Origin: Lacinutrix venerupis
GTDB lineage: Bacteria; Bacteroidota; Bacteroidia; Flavobacteriales; Flavobacteriaceae
Direction of reading: 5' to 3'
Assembly (NCBI RefSeq): GCF_003663945.1
Contig: NZ_RCCH01000007.1
Span: 124,001-188,000 of the forward strand
Length of the DNA stretch: 64,000 bases
Of the stretch, positions 22,629 to 31,240 are shown in pieces. The notes below the pieces were generated by a model that was given only the letters and a program-made list of their open reading frames with translations, was not told where the DNA came from and searched no databases. The position numbers were made by a program, and so were the translations under genes. The first letter of the stretch is position 1; every line of letters starts with the position of its first letter.

Positions 22629-24130
22629 GATTTTTCTAAAATTAACTTCTCAATTTTATTAATATATTTTTTAGCATTTTCGTTTTCAGGGTCTAAAACT
22701 AAAGATTTTTTATAGCTATTTAATGCATTATTATAATCTTCAGTTATAAAATAGGCTTGAGCTAAACTATCATAAAAATTAGCATTTTCAGGATACTCTT
22801 TTGTAAGATGAATAAAAAACTCAACCGCTTTTTTTTGTTTATTTTCATTCAGTAATTGATATCCATAATTATTCAAGCTTCTTAAATTTATTAAATACTT
22901 TGCAGTATCTGTTTTCAATTCTCTAAATTCTTTAAAAGCATTTTCAGAATTTCTTAAAAAAGAATGTTTCAATTTTGAAGCTAAATTAAGTTTGGGATAT
23001 TTTATTAAATCTGCTTCAATTTCGATAAAAAACAAATTTGCCCAATCATTAAAAGCAGCGTCTGACACATTGTTTATAATTACTACAATTCCGTAATCGG
23101 AATCAGGACAAATTAACAATCCACTTTGTATACCTTTACTTGTACCAGTTTTTGAATAATAGTAACCTTCTTCTTCGCCAACGCCAATATTTTGCCACAA
23201 ATAACCAATATTTTCATCGTCTTCTTTGTCTTCAAATAATGAACGTGACGCTTCCTTTACCCAAGGTTTATTTTTACTTTCAATAAGATATTGCATGTAT
23301 TTTGCCATATCTGGCAAAGTTGAAATTGCGCCACCAGCTGCACCATATAATGGACAATAATCAGTCATTGCAGGTTTACCATCTCGATTTCCTTTAACTA
23401 AATTTGCTTTAAATTTTTCTGATTCGTTTAAAAATGTGTTGTTCATTCCAATCTCAGAAAACAATTCTTTTATTTGAATCTTAAAAGACTTTTTATTTAC
23501 CTTTTCTAAAATATAAGCCAAAATTTCAGGCCCAATATTATTATACACAAACTTAGTTCCTGGCTTATTTATGATCTCAACATTTTTTAAATCTTTTAAT
23601 AAATCTTGAATCGTATACTCCGCATTTTCATCACCGTTTTTTAATCGGTTGTAATAAGTTTGCAAACCTTTTGTTGTTTTACTTTCTAGACCTAAACTGT
23701 GAGTTAGTAAATGTTTGATTGTTATTGGTTGACCTTCAAATTCTAAATTTTTATAGTCGTCACCCAAATACTTGCGAATGTCATCGTCTAAACTAATTAC
23801 ATCAGACAACACAGCTTTAGAAGTTAATGCACCAGTGAAAGTTTTGGTAATAGATGCTATTTCATAAAGCGAACTATCATTAGGTGTATTTTTTTTTCCA
23901 TTTTCTATTTCGCCATAATAATTCTGATAAGTTTTACCATCTTTATAAACCGCTAACGCAATTGAATTTATGTTCCCTTTTTGCAACGTATTTTTAGCGT
24001 ATCCATCTATTAAAAAAGCTAATTCGCCGAAAGTTTTATCTTCGGAAATTTCAATCTTTTCTGCTGTTTCTTTTGGATTGTTACAGCTGAAAACTAAAAC
24101 ACAAATGATAATGAATTGAATTAGTTTCAT
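22625..24130 (-). CDS. Serine hydrolase (beta-lactamase family) lipoprotein with TPR tail
   Basis: 501 residues. A lipoprotein signal with lipobox VFSC (Cys16) is followed by a beta-lactamase/penicillin-binding-like domain with SITK (Ser93, Lys96), YNN (Tyr196-Asn198) and a late TGTSKG motif. A C-terminal TPR region (about 415-495, with YFITEDYNNALNSYKKSLVL) ends the protein. It would act in the periplasm as an esterase or peptidase. It sits between paaZ and the hydratase and overlaps the hydratase by 4 bases, yet has no evident role in phenylacetate breakdown. It may be a late insertion. Confidence 0.88.
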   Translation of the reverse strand: MKLIQFIIICVLVFSCNNPKETAEKIEISEDKTFGELAFLIDGYAKNTLQKGNINSIALAVYKDGKTYQNYYGEIENGKKNTPNDSSLYEIASITKTFTGALTSKAVLSDVISLDDDIRKYLGDDYKNLEFEGQPITIKHLLTHSLGLESKTTKGLQTYYNRLKNGDENAEYTIQDLLKDLKNVEIINKPGTKFVYNNIGPEILAYILEKVNKKSFKIQIKELFSEIGMNNTFLNESEKFKANLVKGNRDGKPAMTDYCPLYGAAGGAISTLPDMAKYMQYLIESKNKPWVKEASRSLFEDKEDDENIGYLWQNIGVGEEEGYYYSKTGTSKGIQSGLLICPDSDYGIVVIINNVSDAAFNDWANLFFIEIEADLIKYPKLNLASKLKHSFLRNSENAFKEFRELKTDTAKYLINLRSLNNYGYQLLNENKQKKAVEFFIHLTKEYPENANFYDSLAQAYFITEDYNNALNSYKKSLVLDPENENAKKYINKIEKLILEKS

Positions 24131-24149
24131 ATTTCTAAATGATTGTTTT

Positions 24150-26687
24150 TTATATTAATCCGAATTGCTCGAAATGATGGTTAAGGTGTTTTCTTTCTAA
24201 TAAATACGCTTCGTATTTATTCAACTCACCGAAAACCAAATTTTTCAATTTAGCCTCTGGATTTTCTTTAAAAAACTCTATATATTTTTCTCTTTGCGCT
24301 TTAAATTTTTCAATAGCGGTTTCTAAATCTGGATGTTTTAAATCGTCAAGCGTTTCTTTTTCTAAATGTGGAAATTGAGAGTTTTTAGGAAACTTTCTGT
24401 AATCATATAAACTATGATGTACTTTTTCTAATATCTTTTCCGGTGTTGCAATATCAAAATCTTGAATTTCTCCTGAAGCAATTTTATAGGTGTATTCTAA
24501 ATGCTCAATCATATGTTGTGGTGTCATGATTCCCCATTTAGGTTTAGCATCTGCTTTTAAATTTGAAAGACATTCGTCAATTTTTTCCGAAGTCATTTCA
24601 ACAAAGGTTTCTTGCTTTTTTTCTACCATTGTTAATATGGTTGCAACAGCAACTAACGGACTATCTTTTTCGGTTTTCTGACTTTCTGGACGATTTTCAA
24701 AATTAGCATCAAAAACCTCAACGTGCCATTTTACGATTCCGCTTGGATGTTCTGCAGAAGCAACATCTCTATCTACTTTTTCTTTACATGTTAAACGTAC
24801 ATAAATAGTATCGTTATGATATAGTGGTCGTAAAAAACGAATACTATCTAAACCATAATTAGCTGCTACAGGTCCTTTATTTGGATACACAAACAATCCT
24901 GCTGCTGCAGAAATAATAAAATATCCATGCGCTGTTCTTTTTTCGAAAATACTTCCATCTAAAGATGTAATATCGGTATGTGCATAGAAGTGATCCCAAG
25001 TTAAATTGGCAAAATTCTGAATATCATTATCTGTTAATGTACGCTTATGGGTTTTTAATGACATTCCTGGTTGAATGTCTTCCCAATGGTATTGAAATGG
25101 ATGCAGTTCTGCTTCCTTATATTTTGCATTTTGCTGATATATTCCTGTAATTTCCGTTATCGTTGTTGGTGAACCTTGAATGGCTGTACGCTGTAAATAG
25201 TGTTTTATGCCACGCATTCCTCCCATTTCTTCGCCTCCACCAGCACGTCCTGGACCTCCATGTACTAAATATGGTAATGGCGAACCATGACCTGTACTTT
25301 GCTTCGCACTTTCTCTATTTAAAACTAAAATTCTACCATGATGCGATGCTGCATTTATTACATACTCTTTAGCAATTGTATCATCATTGGTAGCAATAGA
25401 AGACACTAGAGATCCTTTTCCCATTTGCGCCAAAGTAATAGCTTCGTCTAAATTTTTATAAGGCATTATGGTACTTACTGGACCAAAAGCCTCACGTTCG
25501 TGAATCACTGTATTTTGAAATGGATGGTCTGCTCGTAATACAATCGGACTAATAAATGCGCCTTTTTTGGCATCTGCTCCAATAGTATTAATTTCGTCTA
25601 AATTACCATACACAATTTGTGCTTCTTTAGATAAATCGTTTACGGAATCTCGAACTGCTTGAACTTGTTGATGACTGACTAAAGAACCCATTCTCACCTC
25701 TTTCAATCTTGGATCTCCAATAGTTACTTTATCTAGCTGTTTTGCTAATGCAGTTTGCACATCGTCTACTAATTTTTCTGGCACAATAATTCTTCGAATA
25801 GCTGTACATTTTTGCCCAGCTTTAACCGTCATTTCCTTTCTAACTTCTTTTATAAACAAGTCGAATTCTGGTGTTCCAGGAACCGCATCTTCTCCTAAAA
25901 TGGAAGCGTTTAAAGAATCGGCTTCCATAGTAAAAGGTACAGATTCTTGTATTAATCTTGGATGCGCTTTTAGTAAGCGTCCGGTTTGTGCAGAACCTGT
26001 AAAGGTTACTACATCTTGAGATTCAACGGTATCTAAAATATTTTTAACCGTTCCGTTTATAATTTGTAATGCACCTTCTGGTAAAATACCAGAATCTATA
26101 ATGGTTCTTGCAACTGCTTCTGCTAAATAAGATGACGAAGGTGCAGGCAACACCACAGCAGGAACTCCTGCCATCCAGTTTACCGCACATTTTTCTAACA
26201 TTCCCCAAACTGGGAAGTTAAATGCGTTGATGTGTACTGCAACTCCTTTTTTTGGTACCATAATATGATGCGCCATAAAGCGTCCGCCACGAGACAAATC
26301 GATAGCATCACCTTCTACATGATAGGGTTGATTAGGAAACAATTTTCGTAACGACGCGTTTGCAAACAGGTTACCAAAACCACCTTCAATATCTATCCAA
26401 CTATCTACTTTAGTTGCTCCAGTTCTATAGCTTAATTCGTAAAACTGGTCTTTCCTTTTGGTCAAATACAATGCTAGTTTTTTAAGCATATTTCCACGCT
26501 CTTGGAAGGTCATTTTACGAAGTACTTCTCCTCCTTTTGTTCGTCCGTAGTTTAAAATTTCAGGAACGTCTAAACCTTCTATTGCAACGCTTGTAAAGGC
26601 TTCGCCAGTTACTGCATCTAAGATTGGTGTTCCTTCTTCTTTTCCTGTTGTCCAAGAACCTTGAACGTAGTGCTGAATCTTGTTCAT
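24150..26687 (-). CDS. paaZ: PaaZ ring-opening enzyme with C-terminal DinB-like domain
   Basis: 845 residues. The N-terminal aldehyde dehydrogenase domain (about 1-515) has TMEADSLNASIL and the Cys motif GQKCTAIRR. A MaoC-type hydratase domain follows (about 525-680) with WDHFYAHTD. Together these hydrolyse oxepin-CoA and oxidise the semialdehyde in the phenylacetate pathway. Usual PaaZ proteins end near 680. Here a further domain of about 155 residues resembles DinB/DUF1569 (MTPQHMIEHLEYTY, FGELNKYEAYLLERKHLNHH), with His residues placed like a metal site. The start MNKIQHYVQGSW (26687) is preferred; the longer frame adds 14 residues, mostly read from a palindrome. Confidence 0.92.
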   Translation of the reverse strand: MNKIQHYVQGSWTTGKEEGTPILDAVTGEAFTSVAIEGLDVPEILNYGRTKGGEVLRKMTFQERGNMLKKLALYLTKRKDQFYELSYRTGATKVDSWIDIEGGFGNLFANASLRKLFPNQPYHVEGDAIDLSRGGRFMAHHIMVPKKGVAVHINAFNFPVWGMLEKCAVNWMAGVPAVVLPAPSSSYLAEAVARTIIDSGILPEGALQIINGTVKNILDTVESQDVVTFTGSAQTGRLLKAHPRLIQESVPFTMEADSLNASILGEDAVPGTPEFDLFIKEVRKEMTVKAGQKCTAIRRIIVPEKLVDDVQTALAKQLDKVTIGDPRLKEVRMGSLVSHQQVQAVRDSVNDLSKEAQIVYGNLDEINTIGADAKKGAFISPIVLRADHPFQNTVIHEREAFGPVSTIMPYKNLDEAITLAQMGKGSLVSSIATNDDTIAKEYVINAASHHGRILVLNRESAKQSTGHGSPLPYLVHGGPGRAGGGEEMGGMRGIKHYLQRTAIQGSPTTITEITGIYQQNAKYKEAELHPFQYHWEDIQPGMSLKTHKRTLTDNDIQNFANLTWDHFYAHTDITSLDGSIFEKRTAHGYFIISAAAGLFVYPNKGPVAANYGLDSIRFLRPLYHNDTIYVRLTCKEKVDRDVASAEHPSGIVKWHVEVFDANFENRPESQKTEKDSPLVAVATILTMVEKKQETFVEMTSEKIDECLSNLKADAKPKWGIMTPQHMIEHLEYTYKIASGEIQDFDIATPEKILEKVHHSLYDYRKFPKNSQFPHLEKETLDDLKHPDLETAIEKFKAQREKYIEFFKENPEAKLKNLVFGELNKYEAYLLERKHLNHHFEQFGLI

Positions 26688-26701
26688 ATTTAATATATAG
26701 T

Positions 26702-26729
26702 AGATTCCGCATCTAGTGCGGAATGACAA
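26702..26729. repeat. Short palindrome between the thiolase gene and paaZ
   Basis: AGATTCCGCATCTAGTGCGG, then AATGACAA: stem ATTCCGCA/TGCGGAAT. Same type as 30517-30544. Confidence 0.85.
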
Positions 26730-26733
26730 ATCG

Positions 26734-27948
26734 TTATAAATTTATATTTTCGATAATAGCAGCATAACCTTGCCCAACGCCAATACACATAGTCACTAGA
26801 GCATAGCGCTTGTTTTGTTCCTTCAACTCTAAAGCTGCCGAATACGCAATTCTTGCTCCTGTAACACCCAATGGATGACCAATTGCTATAGAGCCTCCAT
26901 TTGGATTTAATCTAGGATCGTTATCTGCAATTCCCCAAGCGCGAGTACATGCTAATGCTTGTGCCGCGAAGGCTTCGTTAAGCTCGATAATGTCGATATC
27001 ATCCATGGTTAAACCTGCTTTTTCTAATGCTTTATTAGAAGCTTGCACAGGACCAATACCCATAATTCTTGGCTCGACACCAACCACTGCAGAGCTTACT
27101 ATTCTTGCCAATGGGTTAAGATTGTATTTTTTTACTGCATCTTCACTTGCAATAATAGTTGCTGCTGCTCCATCGTTTAATCCTGAAGAATTCCCAGCAG
27201 TTACGCTTCCGCCTTCTTTTTTAAATGCTGCTCTTAATTTTCCTAAAACTTCTAAAGATGTTGTTGGCTTTACAAATTCATCTTTAGAAAATTGAATTGG
27301 ATCTTTTTTACGTTGTGGAATTTCAACTGTTACTATTTCTTTTGCTAATCGACCGTTTTCTTGTGCTTTTGTAGCTTTCATTTGGCTCCAATGCGCAAAT
27401 TTATCTTGGTCTTCGCGAGATATATTATATTTTTCAACTAGGTTTTCTGCAGTCATTCCCATACCATCAGTACCATACATTTCGTGCATTTTCGGATTTA
27501 CAAATCGCCATCCGAAAGTAGAGTCGTACATTTTAGAATCGCCTCCAAATGCTGATGATGGTTTTGCCATGACGTATGGTCCACGTGTCATATTTTCTAC
27601 TCCTCCGGAAATAAACACATCGCCATCTCCAGCTTTTATAGCTCTGTTAGCATGAATAATTGCTGACAATCCTGAGCTACACAATCTATTAACCGTTTCT
27701 CCAGGTACTGTAAATGGCAAGCCTGCCAAAAGTGAAGACATACGTGCTACGTTACGGTTGTCTTCTCCAGCTTGGTTGGCACAACCCATAACAACATCGT
27801 CGTATGCTTCTTTTGGAATGTTTGGGTTTCGTTTTACAACTTCTGAGATTACTAATGCTCCTAAATCATCTGTTCGAACAGCAGATAAGGTTCCTTTGTA
27901 GTTTCCTATTGGTGTTCTAATTCCGTCTATTATGTATGCTTCTTTCAT
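26734..27948 (-). CDS. paaJ: Thiolase, 3-oxoadipyl-CoA/3-oxo-5,6-dehydrosuberyl-CoA type
   Basis: 404 residues. It cleaves 3-oxoacyl-CoAs with CoA in the last steps of phenylacetate breakdown. The nucleophile Cys90 lies in VNRLCSSGL, with NEAFAAQ, GHPLGVTGA and the C-terminal acid-base Cys in TMCIGVGQG. The adipyl-type specificity is inferred from the operon and the AWGIADNDPRLNPNGG segment typical of PaaJ/PcaF. It lies between paaI and paaZ. Confidence 0.93.
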   Translation of the reverse strand: MKEAYIIDGIRTPIGNYKGTLSAVRTDDLGALVISEVVKRNPNIPKEAYDDVVMGCANQAGEDNRNVARMSSLLAGLPFTVPGETVNRLCSSGLSAIIHANRAIKAGDGDVFISGGVENMTRGPYVMAKPSSAFGGDSKMYDSTFGWRFVNPKMHEMYGTDGMGMTAENLVEKYNISREDQDKFAHWSQMKATKAQENGRLAKEIVTVEIPQRKKDPIQFSKDEFVKPTTSLEVLGKLRAAFKKEGGSVTAGNSSGLNDGAAATIIASEDAVKKYNLNPLARIVSSAVVGVEPRIMGIGPVQASNKALEKAGLTMDDIDIIELNEAFAAQALACTRAWGIADNDPRLNPNGGSIAIGHPLGVTGARIAYSAALELKEQNKRYALVTMCIGVGQGYAAIIENINL

Positions 27949-27953
27949 CTTAA

Positions 27954-27976
27954 ATGCCTGCGAAAGCAGGTATCTT
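27954..27976. repeat. Short palindrome before the thiolase gene
   Basis: ATGCCTGCGAAAGCAGG, then TATCTT: stem CCTGC/GCAGG, five bases upstream of the thiolase ATG. Confidence 0.85.
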
Positions 27977-27998
27977 TTAATTATTACTATTCTTTTTG

Positions 27999-28085
27999 GC
28001 GTTACCTAAAGGTCGGGCTTTCGGCAGTCGCTTTTTTTTGAGAAAAACAAAAAAGAGCTTCAACAAATGCCTCAATCCCTAACGC
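27999..28085 (-). repeat. Small element with GCGTTA...TAACGC ends, copy 2
   Basis: 87 bases between paaI and the thiolase gene. On the minus strand it runs from GCGTTAGGGATTGAGGCA, through a hairpin CTTTTTTG...CAAAAAAAAG, to GCGACTGCCGAAAGCCCG and ACCTTTAGGTAACGC. Its orientation is opposite to copies 1 and 3. Confidence 0.7.
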
Positions 28086-28134
28086 ACTTACTTGTTATGT
28101 TTTTCCTTAGCCAAAGTTTATTTTCTTTTAACTA

Positions 28135-28160
28135 AGAGATTCCTGCCTTCGCAGGAATTA
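28135..28160. repeat. Short palindrome at the paaI stop codon
   Basis: AGAGATTCCTGCCTTCGCAG, then GAATTA: stem ATTCCTGC/GCAGGAAT. The last three bases are the paaI stop codon read on the minus strand. Confidence 0.85.
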
Positions 28161-28562
28161 GTTCCAATCTTTTTGAGTTCTATAAACTACACCTTTAAAA
28201 AGTGCAACTAATTCTTCTCCTCTTTTGACTTCAATAATATTAAAGCCTAATTTATTTTTTACGTTTTCTATTACAGATTCTGCTGTAATATAATCTCCTT
28301 CTTCCAATGCTTCAATATGATTAATACTTGTTTCTATTGAAACTGCATATTTACCATGTGTGTTTGCTGCAAATCCAAATGCTGTATCTGCTAAGGAATA
28401 ACTAATACCTCCATGTGCTTTATCCATACTGTTTAGCATTTCTTTTCTTACAGTCATTGCTACTTTACAGCGACCTATTTCGCATTCTAGGATTTCTATT
28501 CCTAGCCAAGTGCTATATGCATCTTTGGATAGCATTTTATGAGGAATGGCTTCGCCTTTCAT
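28158..28562 (-). CDS. paaI: Phenylacetate-pathway thioesterase PaaI
   Basis: 134-residue hotdog-fold thioesterase with the signature AHGGISYSLADTAFGFAAN (catalytic Asp in ADTAF) and SIETSINHIEAL. PaaI removes CoA from ring-hydroxylated or dead-end intermediates and prevents CoA trapping. It is directly adjacent to paaH (no gap). Its stop codon lies within a palindromic repeat. Confidence 0.93.
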   Translation of the reverse strand: MKGEAIPHKMLSKDAYSTWLGIEILECEIGRCKVAMTVRKEMLNSMDKAHGGISYSLADTAFGFAANTHGKYAVSIETSINHIEALEEGDYITAESVIENVKNKLGFNIIEVKRGEELVALFKGVVYRTQKDWN

Positions 28563-29717
28563 TTAAAAAAAAGTTTTATTTTCTCTGTTCATTTTTCGTA
28601 ATAACGGACTACAACGGTATCTATCTTCATGGTATTCGTTATATAATTCGTCTAATTTAGACACACACCAATCGATACCTTTTTCATCTGCCCAAGCCAA
28701 TAATCCTTTTGGATAGTTGACACCTTTAGTCATAGCATTATCTATGTCTTCTGCTGAAGCAATATTTAAGAATAGTGCATCTGCTGCTTCGTTGATTAGC
28801 ATGACTAAAACTCTGTTGAAAATAGTTTCAGATAATACTGCATCTTTTGTTGGTTCTGGTTTTACTGCTCCTTCAGAATAATCGTAATAACCTTTTCCTG
28901 ATTTTCGTCCTAAATATCCTGCTTCACTTAATCGTTTCTGTGTAAAGCTTGGCTTGTATCTTGGGTCGAAATAAAAAGCGGTAAAAACGGTTTCGGTTAC
29001 CGTGTAATTAACATCGTTTCCTATAAAGTCCATCAACTCAAATGGTCCCATTCTGAAACCACCTAAACTTTTCAAACTGTAATCTATGGTTGCGAAATCT
29101 GCTAATCCTTCTTCGTAAATTCTTAGTGATTCGCCATAAAAAGGTCTTGCTACTCTGTTTACTATAAATCCTGGAGTGTCTTTAGCTACTGCTACTACTT
29201 TTTTCCAATCGGAAATCGTTTGTATTGACTTATTAAGAACCTCATTAGACGTTTGAATAGCAGGAATGACCTCAACCAATTTCATTAAAGGTGCAGGATT
29301 GAAAAAATGAATACCAACACAACGCTCTGGTTTCTCTAACGAAGCTGCAATAGAAGCTATGGATAAACTTGATGTGTTTGATGCTATGATGCAATCTTCT
29401 GAAACATAAGTTTCAAGTTCTGAAAAAACTTTTTTCTTAATGTCAAGGTTTTCAATTATTGCTTCAATCGTTAAGTTAGAATCTGCTAAATCTTTTAAAT
29501 TATCAACATAAGAAATGTTAGATTGAATTCTGTTTTTTTCTTTAGAATCTATTCGTCCTTTTTCAATAAGACGATTTAATATTTTTTCAAGACTAGCTTT
29601 AGCTTTATCCAATGCTGCTTGATTAGTATCGTATAATTTAACTGTACAACCAGAAGTTGCTGCGACTTGCGCGATGCCACTTCCCATGGTTCCGGAACCT
29701 ATTATTCCTACGTTCAT
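28563..29717 (-). CDS. paaH: 3-hydroxyacyl-CoA dehydrogenase PaaH
   Basis: 384 residues. It oxidises 3-hydroxyadipyl-CoA with NAD. The N-terminal Rossmann domain has GIIGSGTMGSGIAQ (about 4-17) and the HFFNPAPLMKLVEVI motif around the catalytic His. The C-terminal helical part contains DFIGNDVN and the GLLAWADEKGID segment. It abuts paaG upstream and paaI downstream with no spacing, so the three are translated as a tight unit. Confidence 0.95.
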   Translation of the reverse strand: MNVGIIGSGTMGSGIAQVAATSGCTVKLYDTNQAALDKAKASLEKILNRLIEKGRIDSKEKNRIQSNISYVDNLKDLADSNLTIEAIIENLDIKKKVFSELETYVSEDCIIASNTSSLSIASIAASLEKPERCVGIHFFNPAPLMKLVEVIPAIQTSNEVLNKSIQTISDWKKVVAVAKDTPGFIVNRVARPFYGESLRIYEEGLADFATIDYSLKSLGGFRMGPFELMDFIGNDVNYTVTETVFTAFYFDPRYKPSFTQKRLSEAGYLGRKSGKGYYDYSEGAVKPEPTKDAVLSETIFNRVLVMLINEAADALFLNIASAEDIDNAMTKGVNYPKGLLAWADEKGIDWCVSKLDELYNEYHEDRYRCSPLLRKMNRENKTFF

Positions 29718-30500
29718 TTAGTTTCCTTTAAAATTTGGTTTTCTTTTTTCTATAAATGCTGCAACGCCTTCCGCATAATCGTTAGTACTTGCTGCTTCTA
29801 TCTGTAATTTAGACTCTAACGCTAATTGCGCTTCTAAATCGTTTGTCATAGACTTGTTATATAACTCTTTAATTAAGCCTAATGCTTTGGTAGGCATGTT
29901 GGCTAACTTTACAGCTAGCTTATTAATTGTTTCTTCGAATTCTTCCGTAGAAACACATTTGTAAATCATTCCCATTTTTTCAGCTTCTTCAGCTCCAATT
30001 TTATCACCTAACATGGCTAAAGCTAAAGCTTTTTGAAAACCAATTAATCTTGGTAAAAAGAACGTTCCTGCACTATCTGGCACTAAACCAATTAAACTAA
30101 ATGCTTGAATAAAACTTACTTTTTCATGCGCTACAACAATATCACAAGCTAAAGCAATATTGGCTCCTGCTCCTGCTGCCACACCATTTACTGCTGCAAT
30201 AATTGGTTTTTTAATTGCACGAATTCTTGTAATAATTGGGTTGTAATGCTCGTCTAATATTTTTTTAAATCCTGGATTTAAATCTGGATCTGTAACTTCT
30301 TTTAAATCTTGACCAGCACAAAATGCTTTTCCGTTTCCTGTAAGTACAATTGCTCTTACATCTTCGTTTTTTTCGCACGCATCTAATGTGTCGTGGAGAC
30401 TAAATGCCATTTCACGGTTGAAGCTGTTGAATACTTCTGGTCTGTTTAGCGTGATATATGCTACCTTATTTTCAATTTTAAGCTCAATACTTTTACTCAT
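29718..30500 (-). CDS. paaG: Enoyl-CoA isomerase/hydratase PaaG
   Basis: 260-residue crotonase-fold enzyme: TLNRPEVFNSFN, AFCAGQDLKEVTD, GVAAGAGANIALACD and GLVPDSAGTFFLPRLIG. PaaG isomerises 1,2-epoxyphenylacetyl-CoA to oxepin-CoA. The assignment over PaaF rests on the AGQDLKEV and DSAGTFFL type and on the position next to paaH. Confidence 0.92.
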   Translation of the reverse strand: MSKSIELKIENKVAYITLNRPEVFNSFNREMAFSLHDTLDACEKNEDVRAIVLTGNGKAFCAGQDLKEVTDPDLNPGFKKILDEHYNPIITRIRAIKKPIIAAVNGVAAGAGANIALACDIVVAHEKVSFIQAFSLIGLVPDSAGTFFLPRLIGFQKALALAMLGDKIGAEEAEKMGMIYKCVSTEEFEETINKLAVKLANMPTKALGLIKELYNKSMTNDLEAQLALESKLQIEAASTNDYAEGVAAFIEKRKPNFKGN

Positions 30501-30516
30501 ATTTATTTTTTATTAT

Positions 30517-30544
30517 GGATTCCGCATCAAGTGCGGAATGACAA
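30517..30544. repeat. Short palindrome before paaG
   Basis: GGATTCCGCATCAAGTGCGG, then AATGACAA: stem ATTCCGCA/TGCGGAAT, 5-base loop. Confidence 0.85.
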
Positions 30545-30583
30545 AACGTTTTATTTAATAATCTCTCTTTTATTTTTGCTGAT

Positions 30584-30612
30584 GAGATCCTGAATCAAGT
30601 TCAGGATGACAA
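30584..30612. repeat. Short palindrome after paaD
   Basis: GAGATCCTGAATCAAGTTCA, then GGATGACAA: stem ATCCTGAA/TTCAGGAT, 5-base loop TCAAG as in 30517-30544. Confidence 0.85.
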
Positions 30613-30619
30613 CAAATTA

Positions 30620-31120
30620 TCATTTGAGACATTTAAAATAATCGAAAGGTTCCTGGCAATCATCACACTGAAATTGTGCTTTGCATGCTGTTGACCCAAA
30701 CTGACTTACTAATCTTGTATTCATGGAACCACAATTAGTACATTTTACCAATCGTTTTCCATTCAGCAACACATCTTTATCTGCTTCTGCGTTTAAAGGT
30801 GCTGCTATACCGTAATCTTCTAATGCTTTTCTTCCTCTTGGTGTAATCCAATCGGTTGTCCAAGCTGGTGCTAAAATTAATTCGATTTCGGAATCGTATT
30901 CTGCAATTTTCAATGCTGCTTTAATATCGTCTCCAATAACATCCATTGCTGGACAACCACTATAGGTTGGTGTAATTTGAACTTTCACGATGTTATTTTC
31001 GATAATAGCAGAACGTACAACTCCCATATCCATAATGGATAATACTGGAATCTCAGGATCTGAAACTTTTTCCAGAATTGGTATTAAAATTTCGTCTATG
31101 TTTTGTTCTGTTGTTGTCAT
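30620..31120 (-). CDS. paaD: Phenylacetyl-CoA epoxidase assembly protein PaaD
   Basis: 166 residues. A MIP18/DUF59 domain (about 10-90: KVSDPEIPVLSIMDMGVVR, TYSGCPAMDVI) is followed by a C-terminal zinc ribbon (KCTNCGSMNT, FQCDDCQEPF). PaaD is thought to help insert or maintain iron in the PaaABCE epoxidase. The start at MTTTEQ (31120) is chosen; the longer frame reads through a palindromic repeat. Confidence 0.93.
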   Translation of the reverse strand: MTTTEQNIDEILIPILEKVSDPEIPVLSIMDMGVVRSAIIENNIVKVQITPTYSGCPAMDVIGDDIKAALKIAEYDSEIELILAPAWTTDWITPRGRKALEDYGIAAPLNAEADKDVLLNGKRLVKCTNCGSMNTRLVSQFGSTACKAQFQCDDCQEPFDYFKCLK

Positions 31121-31125
31121 GTTCA

Positions 31126-31150
31126 CTTCCCATGAAAATGGGAATCTTTT
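31126..31150. repeat. Short palindrome before paaD
   Basis: CTTCCCATGAAAATGGGAAT, then CTTTT: stem TTCCCAT/ATGGGAA with loop GAAA, six bases upstream of the paaD ATG. Confidence 0.8.
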
Positions 31151-31157
31151 ATTTTGC

Positions 31158-31203
31158 TTCTCGATACAATTTGTTCCTTCTTCACAAATCACTCGAAGTG
31201 ACG
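31158..31203. repeat. TTCTCGA...TCGAA element between paaC and paaD
   Basis: The ends TTCTCGATAC and ACTCGAAGTGACG resemble the intragenic elements of E1 and E2 with a longer middle. It is an intergenic member of the same loose family. Confidence 0.5.
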
Positions 31204-31212
31204 TTTATTTTA

Positions 31213-31240
31213 TGAGATTCCTGCCTTCGCAGGAATTTTA
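31213..31240. repeat. Short palindrome at the paaC stop codon
   Basis: TGAGATTCCTGCCTTCGCAG, then GAATTTTA; it ends in the paaC stop codon (31238-31240). Confidence 0.85.
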
